Below, one piece after another: positions 9,606 to 19,000 of a stretch of 64,000 nt of DNA. A model generated the notes under the pieces. It was not told the origin of the DNA and ran no database searches. It saw only the letters and a list, made by a program, of their open reading frames with translations. Positions within the stretch are counted from its first letter, which is position 1. Each line of letters begins with the position of its first letter. This DNA is from [Pseudopropionibacterium] massiliense (GTDB lineage: Bacteria; Actinomycetota; Actinomycetes; Propionibacteriales; Propionibacteriaceae), in contig NZ_LR027842.1 of the NCBI RefSeq assembly GCF_900607225.1, forward strand, positions 1,516,865 to 1,580,864. Direction: 5' to 3'. The position numbers were made by a program, and so were the translations under genes.

Positions 9606-9635
9606 TTGACAGAGGTGTTGATCGGGATTTATGCT
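9606..9635 (+). promoter_or_regulatory. Candidate sigma-70-type promoter of the pilus operon
   Basis: TTGACA at 9606-9611 matches the -35 consensus exactly. It is followed after 18 nt by TATGCT at 9630-9635 as a -10 element. It lies in the divergent gap upstream of the pilus tip gene and would leave an untranslated leader of about 80 nt before ATG 9725. This is a pattern call only; no start site is known. Confidence 0.5.
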
Positions 9636-9724
9636 CACCGAGGAGTTTGGGGGGATCAACTCTGTCACATGGGGTATTCCGTCATTTTCCGAACAATGTT
9701 CGATGCCGAGCCGGAAAGGCGCCC

Positions 9725-12598
9725 ATGAATTTGCTGAAGCGCATCGTGTTCGGCATGCTCGCCGCCCTTGTCGCGGCCGTGGGCAGCATTGTTCTCATCC
9801 CGCGGCCGGCGCAGGCCGACTACGCCACCGGTGGCCGGGGTTATTTCGTCAACTCCGTGGTCTGGGCCGAGTGGGGGAAAAAGGGCGACATCATCCCTGC
9901 TTCGGGACTCACGAAAACCCAGTACACGAAGGTCGGCAGCACGACGATCGCCCTCGAATGCACCCTGTCACAACCGGATTCCGGCGATGGGTACGGATAC
10001 AATAAAAACACCACACTGGATGTCTGGACCGCGGGAAGCTGGCGGAAGGACGGTTTGGACGACCTGTACAACCGTGGTGGCACGGGCACCAACAACCAGA
10101 TGACCAATGCCATTCACACCAAATACAGCAGGACCACGGTCAGTTTCAAGGTTTCCTGTTCGGCCATCGTTTCCGGTCCGGGTTTCCCCGCGGGAGGGCA
10201 GCGTGTCCCGGTGGACGGAATGGTCGTGGCCGATGCCGAGTCCAGCGATCCGAATCCCGACGAATACATCAAGGTGGAAACCAGCAGCAATGCCCAGTGG
10301 CGGGTCCTGGATCGGATCCGCGACACCGGTTGCACATCGACGACGCTGGCCCAGCAGAGCACATCGGGAGGATCACGAACCCTGACGCTTCTCCCGGGTG
10401 GCGTGACCTGTCCCAACACCGGCCCCACCGTCGCCATGGCCGCCAGCAACGTCTCCGAGGCGACCATCACAATGTTCGGTCAGGGACAAGCGGCAGTAGC
10501 CGTGGGCGCCATCATCAACCTGGACTACGGCGATGCCCCCATCAGCTACGGAGCCGCGGCCGCGCAGTACCTGACGGGCTGGAACGCTTCATCACTTCCC
10601 GACGGCACCACCGATGCCTTCAGCACCAGACTGGCATGGCCACCCAGGAATCCCGAAGTGATGCTGGGCAGACGCATAGACCCCGAACCGGTCAACCCCG
10701 TGAACGGTGACGGCACCCAGGACGACAAGAACCCCACCAGCCCGAACGACGAGGACGCCATATCGGGAACACCGCTCTACCACGTGATGCAGGGCGGGGG
10801 AACCGCCACCCAGGAGATCGTCTGCACGGGCCGCGGCCACAACCGTGGCTGGGTGGACTGGAACCGCAACGGGGTCTTCGACCGGGAGGAGGCATCCGAC
10901 ACGGTGCAGTGCGCCGGGGGCAGCGCCACCCTGACCTGGACCATTCCGCGAGATGCGGCTACCGGGAACAGCTACCTGCGGTTGCGTGCCGCCGCAACGG
11001 CGGATTCCCTGACGAGCCCCACGGGATTGACCGTCACCGGGGAGGTAGAGGACCACAAGGTGCAGATCAGCACCTACGAACTGGAGATCTCCAAGGCCTC
11101 CGACGCCCTGGCCGGGAAAAAATTCGCGGGCGATGAGGTGACCTACACCGTCACCGCGAAGAACCCGAGCAGAACCCCCTTCACCAACACCAGCCCGGCC
11201 TACGTCTTCGACGACCTGAGCGGGGTGGTCGACGACGCCACCGTGATCACGAACTCCCTGCAGGCAACCGTCGGGAACAGCAGACGCGGTGACGTGATCT
11301 TCGACCCGGACACGAGCAGGATCTCCTGGCGGGGCACGCTGGCCCCCAACGAGACACTCACCCTGACCTATCGAGTGCGCCTCAAGGTCGGGGGAGACCG
11401 TGACCTGCGCAACGTCGCCTGGGGACAGGCGGGTGTTGCCACCCCGGCGACGAACGTGACCTGCGAGAACCGCACCGCCGAGGGACGTGACGGAGCGACG
11501 AACCACCCCTGCGCCGCCGAGCGGTACCAGTTGATGTCGCTGCTCAAAACCTTCCAGAACAACTACGACCCGGCCCCGAACGCCGCGGACTGGACGCTGA
11601 CCGCCACCGGAAACTTCGGTGGCGAAACCGGCGACACCGAACGCGTCGTCCCGGGGAACACCGCCGTCACCGACGCGAACACCTTCGTGGTGCCAGTAGG
11701 GGAATTCTTCCAGTTCAAGGAAAAGGCGGCTCCGGAGGTCATGAAGGGATACGAGTTCCTGAACCCCGGATTGACCGCCGTGGGTGGGAGCCAGGTGGAA
11801 CTCGTCAACAAGGACAAACCCGCCTCCGCCAAATGGACCAAGACCGACAGCGAAACCGGCGAACTGATCGGGGAATCCGAGTGGACACTGAAAGGTCCCA
11901 CCGCCCCCGGCGGACTGGTGATCACCGACTGCGTCGCCGCCGATCGCAGCCTGTGCACGGGACCGGACAAGGATCCCGGGGCGGGTTCCTTCCTGCTGGA
12001 GGAACTGAAATGGGGGGAGCACACACTGACCGAGGTCACGCCACCACCCGGGTACACGCTGTCGAACCTCTCCGAGCAGATCATCCGGCTCAGCAGCACC
12101 GACACCGGATCCGAGCCTCTCGAGATCGGCGCGATCCCCAACGATCGCCTGCCGGGATCCATCTCCTGGCGGAAGACGGAATCGGGAACGACGATCCCGC
12201 TGGCCGGTTCCGTCTGGAAATTGACGAATGCCTCGGGGGCGACCATCACCGACATCACGGACTGCGTCGCTCCGGGCAGCTGCGCGGGACCCGACCGGGA
12301 TCCCGAACCCGGTTCGTTCCGGGTCGAGAGGTTGTCGTGGGGCACCTGGACACTCATGGAGACCGGCGCGCCGCTGGGCTACCTGTTGACCACACGGGAG
12401 GAAACCCTCCAGATCGGTTCGCAGGCCTTGCACCAGACGGTGGAGGACCCGTTCGAGAACACCCGTTCTCCGGTCCCGGTGCTGCCGCTGACCGGGGGCA
12501 CACCGAGCGAGATCTACCACTACCTGGGGGGTGGCCTGTTGATCGTCGCAGCCGCGCTGGTCCTCCTCAAACGCCGCCGGAGGAACAAGCACTCGTGA
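9725..12598 (+). CDS. LPXTG-anchored pilus tip adhesin-like protein with GEVED and SpaA/CnaB domains
   Basis: A 957-aa secreted, wall-anchored protein and the first gene of the pilus cluster. ATG 9725 places a signal peptide at the N-terminus (KRIVFGMLAALVAAVGSIVL, then PRPAQA before the mature start). An N-terminal unassigned region is followed by a DYGDAPISYGAA motif near residue 267 and GEVEDHKV near 438, the signature of GEVED-type adhesins. Next comes a DUF11-like segment (about 448-570). Two SpaA/CnaB prealbumin-like repeats follow (about 700-795 and 811-905), with E-box-like LTEVTPPPGYTL and LMETGAPLGYLL. The sorting signal is LPLTG at 920-924, then a membrane segment and a KRRRR tail. 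Position and architecture resemble a tip pilin such as Actinomyces FimB; binding target unknown. Confidence 0.85.
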   Translation: MNLLKRIVFGMLAALVAAVGSIVLIPRPAQADYATGGRGYFVNSVVWAEWGKKGDIIPASGLTKTQYTKVGSTTIALECTLSQPDSGDGYGYNKNTTLDVWTAGSWRKDGLDDLYNRGGTGTNNQMTNAIHTKYSRTTVSFKVSCSAIVSGPGFPAGGQRVPVDGMVVADAESSDPNPDEYIKVETSSNAQWRVLDRIRDTGCTSTTLAQQSTSGGSRTLTLLPGGVTCPNTGPTVAMAASNVSEATITMFGQGQAAVAVGAIINLDYGDAPISYGAAAAQYLTGWNASSLPDGTTDAFSTRLAWPPRNPEVMLGRRIDPEPVNPVNGDGTQDDKNPTSPNDEDAISGTPLYHVMQGGGTATQEIVCTGRGHNRGWVDWNRNGVFDREEASDTVQCAGGSATLTWTIPRDAATGNSYLRLRAAATADSLTSPTGLTVTGEVEDHKVQISTYELEISKASDALAGKKFAGDEVTYTVTAKNPSRTPFTNTSPAYVFDDLSGVVDDATVITNSLQATVGNSRRGDVIFDPDTSRISWRGTLAPNETLTLTYRVRLKVGGDRDLRNVAWGQAGVATPATNVTCENRTAEGRDGATNHPCAAERYQLMSLLKTFQNNYDPAPNAADWTLTATGNFGGETGDTERVVPGNTAVTDANTFVVPVGEFFQFKEKAAPEVMKGYEFLNPGLTAVGGSQVELVNKDKPASAKWTKTDSETGELIGESEWTLKGPTAPGGLVITDCVAADRSLCTGPDKDPGAGSFLLEELKWGEHTLTEVTPPPGYTLSNLSEQIIRLSSTDTGSEPLEIGAIPNDRLPGSISWRKTESGTTIPLAGSVWKLTNASGATITDITDCVAPGSCAGPDRDPEPGSFRVERLSWGTWTLMETGAPLGYLLTTREETLQIGSQALHQTVEDPFENTRSPVPVLPLTGGTPSEIYHYLGGGLLIVAAALVLLKRRRRNKHS

Positions 12599-12667
12599 TC
12601 CCGTGATCCGAACGGGGCCACACGCGAAACCGTCGAGGAACTCGACAAAACAGATGGAGGGAATCAG

Positions 12668-14083
12668 ATGACCACTCGGAACAAGCCCGGCAGGCGGCTG
12701 TTGTCGCTGGTCGCGGCCCTGGCCGCCGGCCTGCTGGGGCTCACGGCACCGGCGCACGCCGACTCGGCCAACATCAACCCGGCCCAGAAGGCCGACCTGA
12801 CGCTTCACAAGTGCGTCCAGCCGGAAAACCCGGGGGCGGCGGCGAACGGCAAGAGACAGACGGGCATCAGCTGCACCCCGATCGACGGGGTCACGTTCAC
12901 GCTCTACAAGGTGAACGGCATCGATCTGACGACCCCGGGCGGCTGGGAAGCGGCTAAGGACCTGACAGCCCCGGAGTCAGGAACCACCGTCGGTGCCCAC
13001 ACCTCCACCGAGATCTCGGCCGTCACCACGTCCGGCGGAGGTATTGCGAGCTGGCACGGTCTTGATCTCGGGCTCTACCTGGTGATCGAGACCAACACGG
13101 GTTCCCCCGACACCAAGGTCGTGCTCGGCAGCAAACCCTTCCTGGTCACCCTGCCCTACTACACCGACGACAACCAGTGGAACTACGACGTTCACGTGTA
13201 CCCGAAGAACTCGGTTGCGGGCATCGAGAAAACCGTTGACGACTCGGTCGCTCAGGCGAAGTACAACGGCGACGACGTGAAGTGGACCATCACCACCGAC
13301 ATCCCGCTCAGCGGCCAGGGCACCGAGATCACGAGCTACGTCATCACCGACACCCTGCCCGCGGGTCTCACCCTCGACGACACCCAGATCGAGCTTCGCG
13401 TCAAGGACGGCATCGGTTTCGTGAACAACGACGACTACTCGTGCACGGGCAACCTGACCTGCACCTTCACACCGGATGGCATCACGAAGCTGAAGGCCAA
13501 CGGCGGACGGAAAGTGGTCCTGACCCTGGTCACCGACGTCACCGACGTGTCGCAGGCCACCAACGGTGTTTTCACCAACAAGGCCAAGGTGACCATCAAT
13601 GGGATCGACTCCACCGAGGAGATCGCCACCACCACGTGGGGCCAGCTCACCGTCTACAAGTACGACGGCAGCAACGAGGGCTTCCTGAGCGGAGCCAAGT
13701 TCAAGCTCTGCACCAGTGAGACCTGCCCGAGTCAGGATGTCGCCATCGCAGAACTGACCACCGGGCCCGACGGCAAGATCCTCTTCCCCGTGGTGCGGCC
13801 GGGCACCTACTACCTGGTCGAGGAGGAGGCCCCTGCGGGCTACGCCAAGGTCGGGGCCCAGCAGATCGAGGTCAAAGCCGGTACGACCGTCACTCCGGCG
13901 CAGCCCACATCCACCGCGGACAACTACAAACCGATCGCGAACACCAAGCAGACCGTTCCACAACTTCCCCTGACCGGTGGAATCGGCCAGGTCGCGCTGG
14001 CCGCCGGGGGGATCGGGCTGCTGGTGATCGGCGGAGCCGTGATGATTCTCGGCCGGACGGCCACCCGGCGCAGGCGGAGCTGA
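12668..14083 (+). CDS. Major pilin subunit, SpaH/FimA-like, LPXTG-anchored
   Basis: A 471-aa pilus shaft protein. It has a signal peptide ending APAHA and a perfect pilin motif, WNYDVHVYPK at residues 171-180, whose Lys should receive the intermolecular bond made by the sortase. An E-box-type YYLVEEEAPAGY lies near residue 385, which in this family supplies the Glu for internal isopeptide bonds. The sorting signal LPLTG is at 433-437, followed by a glycine-rich membrane segment and a TRRRRS tail. A Cys pair (SCTGNLTC) and another (LCTSETC) could form disulfides. GGAGGG lies ahead of ATG 12668. The tip-shaft-sortase order matches Actinomyces type 2 fimbriae. Confidence 0.92.
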   Translation: MTTRNKPGRRLLSLVAALAAGLLGLTAPAHADSANINPAQKADLTLHKCVQPENPGAAANGKRQTGISCTPIDGVTFTLYKVNGIDLTTPGGWEAAKDLTAPESGTTVGAHTSTEISAVTTSGGGIASWHGLDLGLYLVIETNTGSPDTKVVLGSKPFLVTLPYYTDDNQWNYDVHVYPKNSVAGIEKTVDDSVAQAKYNGDDVKWTITTDIPLSGQGTEITSYVITDTLPAGLTLDDTQIELRVKDGIGFVNNDDYSCTGNLTCTFTPDGITKLKANGGRKVVLTLVTDVTDVSQATNGVFTNKAKVTINGIDSTEEIATTTWGQLTVYKYDGSNEGFLSGAKFKLCTSETCPSQDVAIAELTTGPDGKILFPVVRPGTYYLVEEEAPAGYAKVGAQQIEVKAGTTVTPAQPTSTADNYKPIANTKQTVPQLPLTGGIGQVALAAGGIGLLVIGGAVMILGRTATRRRRS

Positions 14084-14101
14084 GAAGGACCTCGGAGCAC
14101 C

Positions 14102-15196
14102 GTGACATCACGTTCCCGTCAGCGCCCACGACGCTGGAGACCCGGCCTTGTGACATGGCTGGCCGCGGCGTGCGCGCTGACGGGGATCGTGCTCCTCAGC
14201 TACACCCCGGCAGCCTCGTGGCTCTCCCAGTACCAGCAGTCGCGGCTGATCGACACCTACAACGACTCGCTGCGCAGGGAGGGACAGGCAACCGGGAACG
14301 AAACCGGATCGGCGGCTTCCGGGGAGGCCCTTGCGGATGCCCGGGCCTACAACGAAAAACTCAGGTCCGGGGCGATCCTCGCCCCGGACACCAACGTGCC
14401 CCGGAGCGCCGAGGAGACCGCCGGAAATGAATACCACAAACTGCTCAACGGCCCGGCCGACATCATGGCCCGGATCCGGATCCCGAGCATCGACGTCGAC
14501 CTTCCCGTCTATCACGGCACCTCCGACCTGACGCTGCTCCGCGGCGCTGGACACCTGCAGGGCACGTCCCTCCCGGTGGGCGGTGAATCCACCCATTCCG
14601 TCATCACCGCCCATCGTGGCCTCGCCGAGGCCACCATGTTCACCAACCTGGACAGGATGCACGTCGGCGACACCTTCACCATCGAGGTGATGGGTGAGGT
14701 GCTGGTCTACGAGGTGCGCCAGACGCAGGTGGTGGCGCCCGAGGAGCAGGAGGCCCTGTACCCGAAGGAGGGCCACGACCTGTTGACCCTGGTCACCTGC
14801 ACCCCGCTCGGGGTCAACACCCACCGGATCCTCGTCACCGGGGAACGGGTGATCCCGACACCCCAGGAGGAAGTGGACAGGGCGCTGCAGGACTCCGATC
14901 TGCCGCGTTTCCCGTGGTGGCTCCTCCTCTCCGGCGGCGGATTCGTCGCCGTGACCGGCTACCTCTGGCTGGCCGGACGCCGCGATGCCCGGCTCCACCA
15001 GGCCGCGGCAGGAATCGAGAAGACGGAGGAACCCGCCGAGGCGGAGGGCACGGGCACACCCGAGGACGAGCATCCTGCCGCGGATCACGGGGAAACGATC
15101 GTCGGCGCCCGGGAATCCCCTGCGCAGGACGAGGAATTCACGGACGGCCGGGATGGCGGGGAACCGGCCGGGGAAGCGGATAACCTCGAGGGGTGA
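14102..15196 (+). CDS. Class C (pilus-polymerising) sortase
   Basis: This 364-aa membrane transpeptidase should link the pilin subunits. It has an N-terminal membrane segment (LVTWLAAACALTGIVLLSYTP), the active-site His in VITAHRGL, and the catalytic TLVTCTPLGVNTHRILVTG with Cys and downstream Arg. A C-terminal membrane segment (WWLLLSGGGFVAVTGYLWLA) is typical of class C. Two oddities stand out. The usual lid motif (Asp-Pro-aromatic) before the YHKLLN segment is not seen; that stretch reads AILAPDTNVPRSAEE. The protein also ends with an acidic tail of roughly 65 residues. The start is GTG 14102. Its stop overlaps the nudC start by 4 nt. Confidence 0.92.
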   Translation: MTSRSRQRPRRWRPGLVTWLAAACALTGIVLLSYTPAASWLSQYQQSRLIDTYNDSLRREGQATGNETGSAASGEALADARAYNEKLRSGAILAPDTNVPRSAEETAGNEYHKLLNGPADIMARIRIPSIDVDLPVYHGTSDLTLLRGAGHLQGTSLPVGGESTHSVITAHRGLAEATMFTNLDRMHVGDTFTIEVMGEVLVYEVRQTQVVAPEEQEALYPKEGHDLLTLVTCTPLGVNTHRILVTGERVIPTPQEEVDRALQDSDLPRFPWWLLLSGGGFVAVTGYLWLAGRRDARLHQAAAGIEKTEEPAEAEGTGTPEDEHPAADHGETIVGARESPAQDEEFTDGRDGGEPAGEADNLEG

Positions 15197-16047
15197 ACCA
15201 CTGGAACGCCCGGGCGGCCCTGGACCGGCTCGAGGAGTCGCGCGGCCACGAACGGGCACTGACGGAACTGGCCCATCACCCGCTGTCCCGGTGCCTCAGA
15301 CTCGGCCCCGGGCTGGAGATCCCCGTGGCGGACGGCGAGTTGGTCTCCGAGGTCTTCGACGGTGAACGAAGGCCGGACGACCTGCTGCTGGGCCGGTTGG
15401 ACGGTCACATCTGGTGGGCGCGCAGCGACGGCGGGGGCGGAACGGACCTGCGAACCCTCGATCTTCCCCCGGGCCAGACCCAGCTGGCCATGATGGCGAC
15501 GGCCCTCTACGAATGGCACCGCAGCAATCCTGTCTGTCCCCGATGTGGGATGCAGACCGCACCCGACCGGGCGGGAACCGCGCGTCGCTGCCCGCATTGC
15601 GGTCGGGAACTCTTCCCGCGTACCGACCCCGCGGTCATCCTCGCCGTCACCGACCCCGCCGACCGCCTGCTGCTCACGCACGCCCGGGGCTGGCCGGGCA
15701 ACCGCGTCTCCGTGCAGGCCGGGTTCATCGAGGCGGGGGAATCGGCGGAACAGGCCTGCCACAGAGAGATACGCGAGGAGACCGGCTTGACCATCCGTGA
15801 CCTCGGGTTCTTCGGAACCCAGCCCTGGCCGTTCCCACGATCCCTGATGCTGGGTTTCGAGGCGAGAACCGACGGTACGGAACCGCGCCTCGACGGCGAG
15901 GAACTCACCTGGGGTTCCTTCCACACGAGGCAGGGGTTGCGGCGGGCCGTGGCGGAAGGAGAACTCGCTCTTCCCGGACCCGTCTCGCTGGCGCGCCAGT
16001 TGATCGAGGCGTGGCTGGCACGCGGCGGGGAGGATGACCCGCCGTGA
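15193..16047 (+). CDS. nudC: NADH/NAD pyrophosphatase (decapping NudC)
   Basis: NudC hydrolyses NAD(H) and, in studied species, removes NAD caps from RNA. The 284-aa product contains a four-cysteine zinc ribbon (CPRCGMQ and RRCPHCGREL). It also has a complete Nudix box beginning GFIEAGESAEQACHREIREE, and the NudC-specific TQPWPFPRSLMLGF just downstream. The GTG start at 15193 overlaps the sortase stop (GTGA), and its own stop overlaps metH the same way. A housekeeping enzyme is thus chained by translation coupling to a pilus operon. Confidence 0.94.
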   Translation: MNHWNARAALDRLEESRGHERALTELAHHPLSRCLRLGPGLEIPVADGELVSEVFDGERRPDDLLLGRLDGHIWWARSDGGGGTDLRTLDLPPGQTQLAMMATALYEWHRSNPVCPRCGMQTAPDRAGTARRCPHCGRELFPRTDPAVILAVTDPADRLLLTHARGWPGNRVSVQAGFIEAGESAEQACHREIREETGLTIRDLGFFGTQPWPFPRSLMLGFEARTDGTEPRLDGEELTWGSFHTRQGLRRAVAEGELALPGPVSLARQLIEAWLARGGEDDPP

Positions 16048-19000
16048 CCACTCTTCGTGACCTGCTGAACTCCCGTGTCCTCGTGGCCGACGGGGCCATG
16101 GGAACCATGCTGCAGGCCCAGGGCGATCTCGATCTGCAGCGCGACTTCCAGGGCCTCGAGGGCTGCAACGAGGTTCTGAACGTGACCCGGCCCGACGTGG
16201 TCTCGGCGGTGCACCGCGCCTACCTGGAGGCGGGTTCCGACTGCGTGGAGACCAACACCTTCGGCACCAACCTGGCCGCGCTCGCCGAGTACGGCATCGT
16301 GGATCGCCTGGCGGAGCTTGCCGGGGCCGGGGCCCGCATCGCCAGGGAAACCGCCGACGGATTCACCGACAAACCGCGTTTCGTCCTCGGTTCGGTCGGT
16401 CCCGGGACGAAACTTCCCAGCCTGGGGCACATCGCCTTCGCCGAGATCCGTGACGCCTACCAGGCCCAGGTGGAGGCCATGATCGCGGGCGGCATCGACG
16501 CGGTGCAGATCGAGACCTGCCAGGACCTCCTGCAGGCCAGGGCCGCGGTGATCGCCACGAAACGCGCCCGGGCCGGGCTCGGGGTGGATCTCCCGATCCT
16601 GGTCAACGTCACCGTCGAGACCACCGGCACCATGCTGCTCGGTTCCGAGATCGGGGCGGCCCGCTCCACCCTGGAGGCCCTCGGCGTCGACGTGATCGGG
16701 TTGAACTGCGCCACCGGGCCCGCCGAGATGAGCGAACACCTCAGGTACCTGTCGCGCAACGCGTCCTGCGGTATCGGCGCCATGCCCAACGCGGGCCTGC
16801 CCGAGCTGACCCCCGACGGCGCGGTCTACCCGCTCGGCCCCGAGGCCCTGGCGGACGCGCTGGCGACCTTCCTGGACGACTACGGGTTGTGCGTGATCGG
16901 CGGGTGTTGCGGAACCACCCCCGCCCACATCCGGCTGCTCGCGGAACGGTTCGGGGGTCGCGAGGTGCGTCCCCGCGAGGTCACGACGGAACGAACCTGT
17001 TCGTCGCTGTACGTGGAGGTGCCGTTCCACCAGGATCTCAGCTACCTCAACATCGGGGAACGCACCAACGCGAACGGGTCCAAGGCGTTCCGGGAGGCGA
17101 TGCTGGCCGGGAACACCGACGACTGCGTGGAGATCGCCAAGGGACAGGCACGCGACGGTGCGCACGTGCTGGACCTGTGCGTCGACTACGTCGGCCGCGA
17201 CGGCATCAGCGACATGGAGGAGCTGGCCGGGAGGCTGGCCACGGCCGTGACCCTGCCGATCGTGCTGGATTCCACCGAACCGCAGGTTCTCCAGGCGGGT
17301 CTGGAGAAACTCGCCGGGCGCTGCGTGATCAACTCCGTCAACTACGAGGACGGCGACGGTCCCGACTCCCGTTTCGCCCGCGTCATGCCGCTGGTGGCGG
17401 AACACGGCGCGGCCGTGGTCGCCCTGACCATCGACGAGGACGGGCAGGCCCGCACCGCCGACTGGAAGCTGCGGGTCGCCTCGCGCCTGATCGACGAGCT
17501 GACCGGAACCTGGGGCATGGACATCGGCGACATCCTCGTCGACTGCCTGACCTTCCCGATCGCCACCGGGCAGGAGGAGACCCGCCGCGACGGCATCGAG
17601 ACCATCGAGGCGATCCGCGAACTGAAGCGCCGCTACCCGGGGGTGCGGACCACCCTCGGGGTCTCGAACGTGTCCTTCGGGCTCAACCCGGCGGCCCGGA
17701 TGGTGCTGAACTCGGTGTTCCTGCACGAATGCGTCGCCGCCGGACTGGACTCGGCCATCGTTCACTCGGCGAAGATCATCCCGATGGAGCGCATCCCCGA
17801 GGAGCAGCGGGAGGTGGCCCTCGACCTGGTCTGGGACCGCCGCCGCGACGGCTACGACCCGCTGACCCGTTTCCTGGAACTGTTCGAGGGAGTCACCGCC
17901 GCCTCCGTGCGGGCGTCCCGTGCCGCCGAACTGGCAGCCCTGCCCCTGGCGGAGCGGTTGCGGCGCCGCATCATCGACGGGGAGGCCAAGGGACTCGAGG
18001 CCGACCTGGATGAGGCCCTGACCGGGAAGGCGGCCCTCGAGATCATCAACGAGGACCTGCTGGCCGGCATGAAGGTGGTCGGTGAACTCTTCGGCTCCGG
18101 ACAGATGCAACTTCCGTTCGTGCTCCAGTCCGCCGAGGTCATGAAAACCGCCGTCTCCCACCTCGAACCGCACATCGACAAGGTCGAGGGCAGCAGCGGG
18201 AAGGGCACCCTGGTGCTCGCCACGGTGCGCGGCGACGTCCACGACATCGGCAAGAACCTCGTCGACATCATCGTCAGCAACAACGGCTACACCGTCATCA
18301 ACATCGGCATCAAGCAGCCGATCCAGGCCATCATCGACGCCGCCGAGGCCAACGGCGCGGACGCCATCGGCATGTCGGGCCTGCTGGTGAAGTCCACGCT
18401 CGTGATGAAGGACAACCTCGCCGAACTGAACCGCCTCGGCCTGGCGGAGAAGTACCCGGTGCTGCTGGGCGGGGCGGCGCTGACCCGAGCCTTCGTGGAA
18501 CACGACCTCAACGACATGTTCGACGGTGAGGTGCGCTACGCGAAGGACGCCTTCGAGGGACTCGCCCTGATGGACGCCGTGATGGCGGTGAAACAGGGAG
18601 TTCCGGGAGCCAGACTTCCCGAGCCGAAGAAACGCCGGTACAGGAGGACCGAGGTGGTCGAGGAGCGCGAGATCGACACCCGCCGCTCCGACGACGTGGA
18701 ACGTCGCATCGACGTGCCTGCCCCGCCGTTCTGGGGAACCCGGGTGGTCAAGGGACTGCCCGTCGCTGACGTGGCCCGGTGGCTCGATCACCGCGCCACC
18801 TTCCTGGGCCGGTGGGGACTCAAACCCGTCAAGGACGGCCCGGGCTACGAGGAACTCGTGGCGACGGAGGGCCTGCCGCGCCTGCGGATGTGGCTGGATC
18901 GCATCACCACTGAGCAGCTCGCGAACTTCTCCGTCGTCTACGGCTACTTCCCGGCCCACAGCGAGGGGAACACCCTCGTCGTCGGGGACCCCGATGATCC

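Noticed and set aside
10592-12808. Minus-strand frame of over 700 codons opposite the pilus tip gene
   Set aside because: Translation lacks recognisable domains, while the plus strand shows a signal peptide, repeats and LPXTG signal.
15900-16044. Cobalamin riboswitch before metH
   Set aside because: The region is nudC coding sequence and metH overlaps it by 4 nt; no B12-box-like segment was noticed.
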